NCBI GenBank assembly: GCA_937877075.1
Contig: CALEGD010000102.1
Location: forward strand, 1-7,517
Direction: 5' to 3'
DNA length: 7,517 bases
Origin: an uncultured Acholeplasmatales bacterium
GTDB lineage: Bacteria > Bacillota_I > Bacilli_A > ML615J-28 > CAG-698
Shown here: in pieces, positions 6,049 through 7,517 of the stretch
Layout of the letters: each line of letters starts with the position of its first letter
Position numbering within the stretch: position 1 is the stretch's first letter
Translations under genes and position numbers: made by a program
Notes under the pieces: generated by a model
Databases searched by the model: none
Told to the model about the DNA's origin: nothing
Seen by the model: the letters and a program-made list of their open reading frames with translations, nothing else

Positions 6049-6857
6049 ATTATTTAAAATATAATGGCGAAAAGCTTTTTGAAGGCAAAATTCCACTTTT
6101 GGTTTTTGATAATCCGGAAGCAGCCTTTAAAGACATGGCCGATAAAATGGTTGAGGAGATTATAGAAAATAATTTGGCGGGGAAAAAGACCCTTTTCATT
6201 GTTCCTCTGGGGCCGGTTGGCCAATACAAATATTTTGTAGAACGGGTAAATTCGGAAAGAATCAGCCTTAAGGATACTACCTTTATCAATATGGATGAAT
6301 ATTTGGAAGATGATAAAAATCTGATTTCCGAGGATGATCCTTTAAGTTTTCGTCGATTGATGAAAGAACAATGTTACAATCAGATTTCCGAGGACTTAAT
6401 CATGCCAGAAAGGCAGAGGCTCTTTCCTACTTTAGATAATTTCGATTATCTTGAGGAAGTGATTAAAAAGCACGGCGGAGTCGACAGCTGTTTCGGTGGG
6501 ATCGGTATTAATGGACATCTTGCCTTTAATGAGCCTCCGGAACCAGAAGAGAGGATTGGTGCGGAAGAGTTTACCAAACTTTCCTTTCGAATTCAAAAGA
6601 TATCTCGTGAAACCAAACTTGTAAATGCTTTGAATGAGTTTGACGGTGCCTATTATCTGATGCCTGATTATTGTATAACAATCGGTATGAAACAAATCCT
6701 TGAAAGTAGAAAGATACATCTTTACTGCTTTAGACCCTGGCATCGTTCGGTGGTCAGAAGGGCTTTATTTGGGGAAGTTACATCCGCTTTTCCTGTGACC
6801 TTCTTACAGAAACATCAGGATGCGAAAATAGCGATTACTAAGGAATTGCAGAAATAA
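6045..6857 (+). CDS. NagB-like glucosamine-6-phosphate deaminase/isomerase family protein
   Basis: A 270-residue protein of the NagB / 6-phosphogluconolactonase fold, close in length to E. coli NagB (266). Catalytic motifs are present: NMDEY (82-86, D84 equals D72) and GIGINGHLAFNEP (152-164, H158 and E163 equal H143 and E148). N156 replaces D141, as in many Bacillota NagB proteins. The phosphate-binding side differs: PTGGTP is replaced by PLGPVG (54-59), R172 aligns with L196, and K208 with H233. The allosteric residues S151 and K160 align with E166 and Q184. It is therefore unlikely to be a standard glucosamine-6-phosphate deaminase; an aldose-ketose isomerase for a sugar carrying a different group is more plausible. 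ATGA overlaps the aldolase stop by 4 bp with GAGGTG upstream, giving translational coupling. Confidence 0.82.
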   Translation: MNYLKYNGEKLFEGKIPLLVFDNPEAAFKDMADKMVEEIIENNLAGKKTLFIVPLGPVGQYKYFVERVNSERISLKDTTFINMDEYLEDDKNLISEDDPLSFRRLMKEQCYNQISEDLIMPERQRLFPTLDNFDYLEEVIKKHGGVDSCFGGIGINGHLAFNEPPEPEERIGAEEFTKLSFRIQKISRETKLVNALNEFDGAYYLMPDYCITIGMKQILESRKIHLYCFRPWHRSVVRRALFGEVTSAFPVTFLQKHQDAKIAITKELQK

Positions 6858-6866
6858 AGGTGGATT

Positions 6867-7517
6867 ATGAATACAGAAATTAATAAAGAAATGAATATGC
6901 AAAATGAAAATCCTATTAAAATGAGAAAATTAAAGGATTTTAGCGACGGCAGTAAAAGGCAAAAGGCAATTTTATCGGCAGTATCAATCGCTTTAGGTAT
7001 CTTCCTTTGGTATTTACTGACCCTGATTCCGACAATCAATACCTTCCTTGCAAGTCCAAAACAGGTTTATAACGAACTTGTAAATCAAATAAATGCAAAT
7101 GGTCGTTATTTTAAAGATATTTGGGCTTCCCTACAAAGAGTTATGGTCGGGTTTTCGGTTGCATTTATTGCTTCGATTCCGGTTGCCTTCCTAATGGGAT
7201 GGTATCCTAAGGTAAGAGCTTTAATTGAGCCTTGGATTCAGTTTTTCAGAACCATTCCTCCGATTGCTTTGATTCCCCTAGTCATTCTGGCCATGGGATT
7301 AACAGAAGCAGAGAAATATACGATTATCTTTATTGCGGCGTTTCTGGTAATGGTTGTGACCATTTACCAAGGAATTAAAGAAGTCGACCGCACTTTGGTT
7401 AAAGCGGCTTATACATTCGGAGCCAGCGATAAAGATCTATTTATTCATATTATGATTCCTTCAGCTTTCCCTTATATTCTTGTCGGTGCAAGACTGGGCA
7501 TAGCCGCAATTCTTACA
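6867..7517 (+). CDS. ABC transporter permease, SsuC/TauC (NitT/TauT) type, 3' end outside the window
   Basis: The first 217 codons of a binding-protein-dependent permease; it is open to the last base and lacks perhaps 40-60 residues by comparison with family length. After a polar N-terminal segment of about 33 residues come membrane spans at roughly 34-53, 92-112, 129-145 and 151-170. The cytoplasmic EAA loop, which docks on the ATPase, is seen as VKAAYTFGASDKDLFIHIMIP (178-198). The family transports sulfonates, taurine, nitrate, thiamine-precursor pyrimidines and similar small anions or rings, and is not a usual sugar importer family. The start at 6867 has AAAGG (6856-6860) 6 nt upstream and lies 9 bp after the preceding stop, so it is in the same operon. 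The ATPase and binding-protein genes are expected to the right but are not visible. Confidence 0.9.
   Translation, partial: MNTEINKEMNMQNENPIKMRKLKDFSDGSKRQKAILSAVSIALGIFLWYLLTLIPTINTFLASPKQVYNELVNQINANGRYFKDIWASLQRVMVGFSVAFIASIPVAFLMGWYPKVRALIEPWIQFFRTIPPIALIPLVILAMGLTEAEKYTIIFIAAFLVMVVTIYQGIKEVDRTLVKAAYTFGASDKDLFIHIMIPSAFPYILVGARLGIAAILT

Noticed and set aside
6501..6540. Asn in place of Asp141 in the NagB motif as an inactivating change
   Set aside because: From memory, many functional Bacillota NagB proteins have NGH here, so this alone says nothing about activity.
1..7517. tRNA, rRNA, CRISPR arrays, insertion sequences or attachment sites
   Set aside because: No spaced repeats, transposase motifs, terminal inverted repeats or tRNA-like cloverleafs were seen.

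Overview
The window looks like a chromosome segment from a low-GC Gram-positive bacterium (Bacillota). The DNA is AT-rich. Ribosome binding sites are strong AGGAGG-type, promoters are TTGNNN-17-TATAAT, and there is a near-consensus CcpA cre box. TGA is used as a stop (downstream CHR gene junction, aldolase/NagB-like junction) and TGG encodes Trp, so a Mollicutes-type code is not indicated. Genus cannot be fixed from this sequence; an Erysipelotrichia- or Clostridia-like origin is only a guess.

Left third (1-2254): two overlapping minus-strand genes encode a pair of short CHR-family (chromate ion transporter family) membrane proteins. They are followed by a convincing rho-independent terminator at 20-52. 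A LysR-type regulator is transcribed divergently. The two promoters overlap back to back at 1306-1344, the classic layout of a LysR regulator and its target.

Middle (2255-2663): a 409-bp gap without a convincing gene but dense in regulatory signals. It holds a near-ideal promoter at 2348-2376, then a perfect 12-bp hairpin with a T tract (2402-2465), a second hairpin with a T tract (2478-2536), and a cre-like operator (2547-2562). This could be an attenuated leader, a short terminated RNA, or tandem terminators for lysR with a separate catabolite-repressed promoter for the operon.

Right part (2664-7517): a tightly packed operon of five genes, with junctions overlapping or separated by 2-9 bp. 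In order: a divergent triosephosphate-isomerase-like protein, a LarA-like (DUF2088) nickel-pincer-type racemase/epimerase homologue, a long class II (CbbA-type) ketose-bisphosphate aldolase, a NagB-like sugar isomerase/deaminase, and the start of a SsuC/TauC-type ABC permease that runs off the end.

Together they look like an uptake and catabolic pathway for an acidic sugar or sugar acid: import, aldose-ketose isomerisation, aldol cleavage, triose isomerisation and hydroxyacid epimerisation. By eye, both the TIM-like and the NagB-like enzymes keep catalytic residues but have lost residues that grip phosphate in the classical enzymes, while the aldolase keeps its DHAP-phosphate site. With a permease of the sulfonate/taurine class, this allows (but does not prove) a sulfonated-sugar pathway. 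I do not recognise this gene combination as a described pathway.
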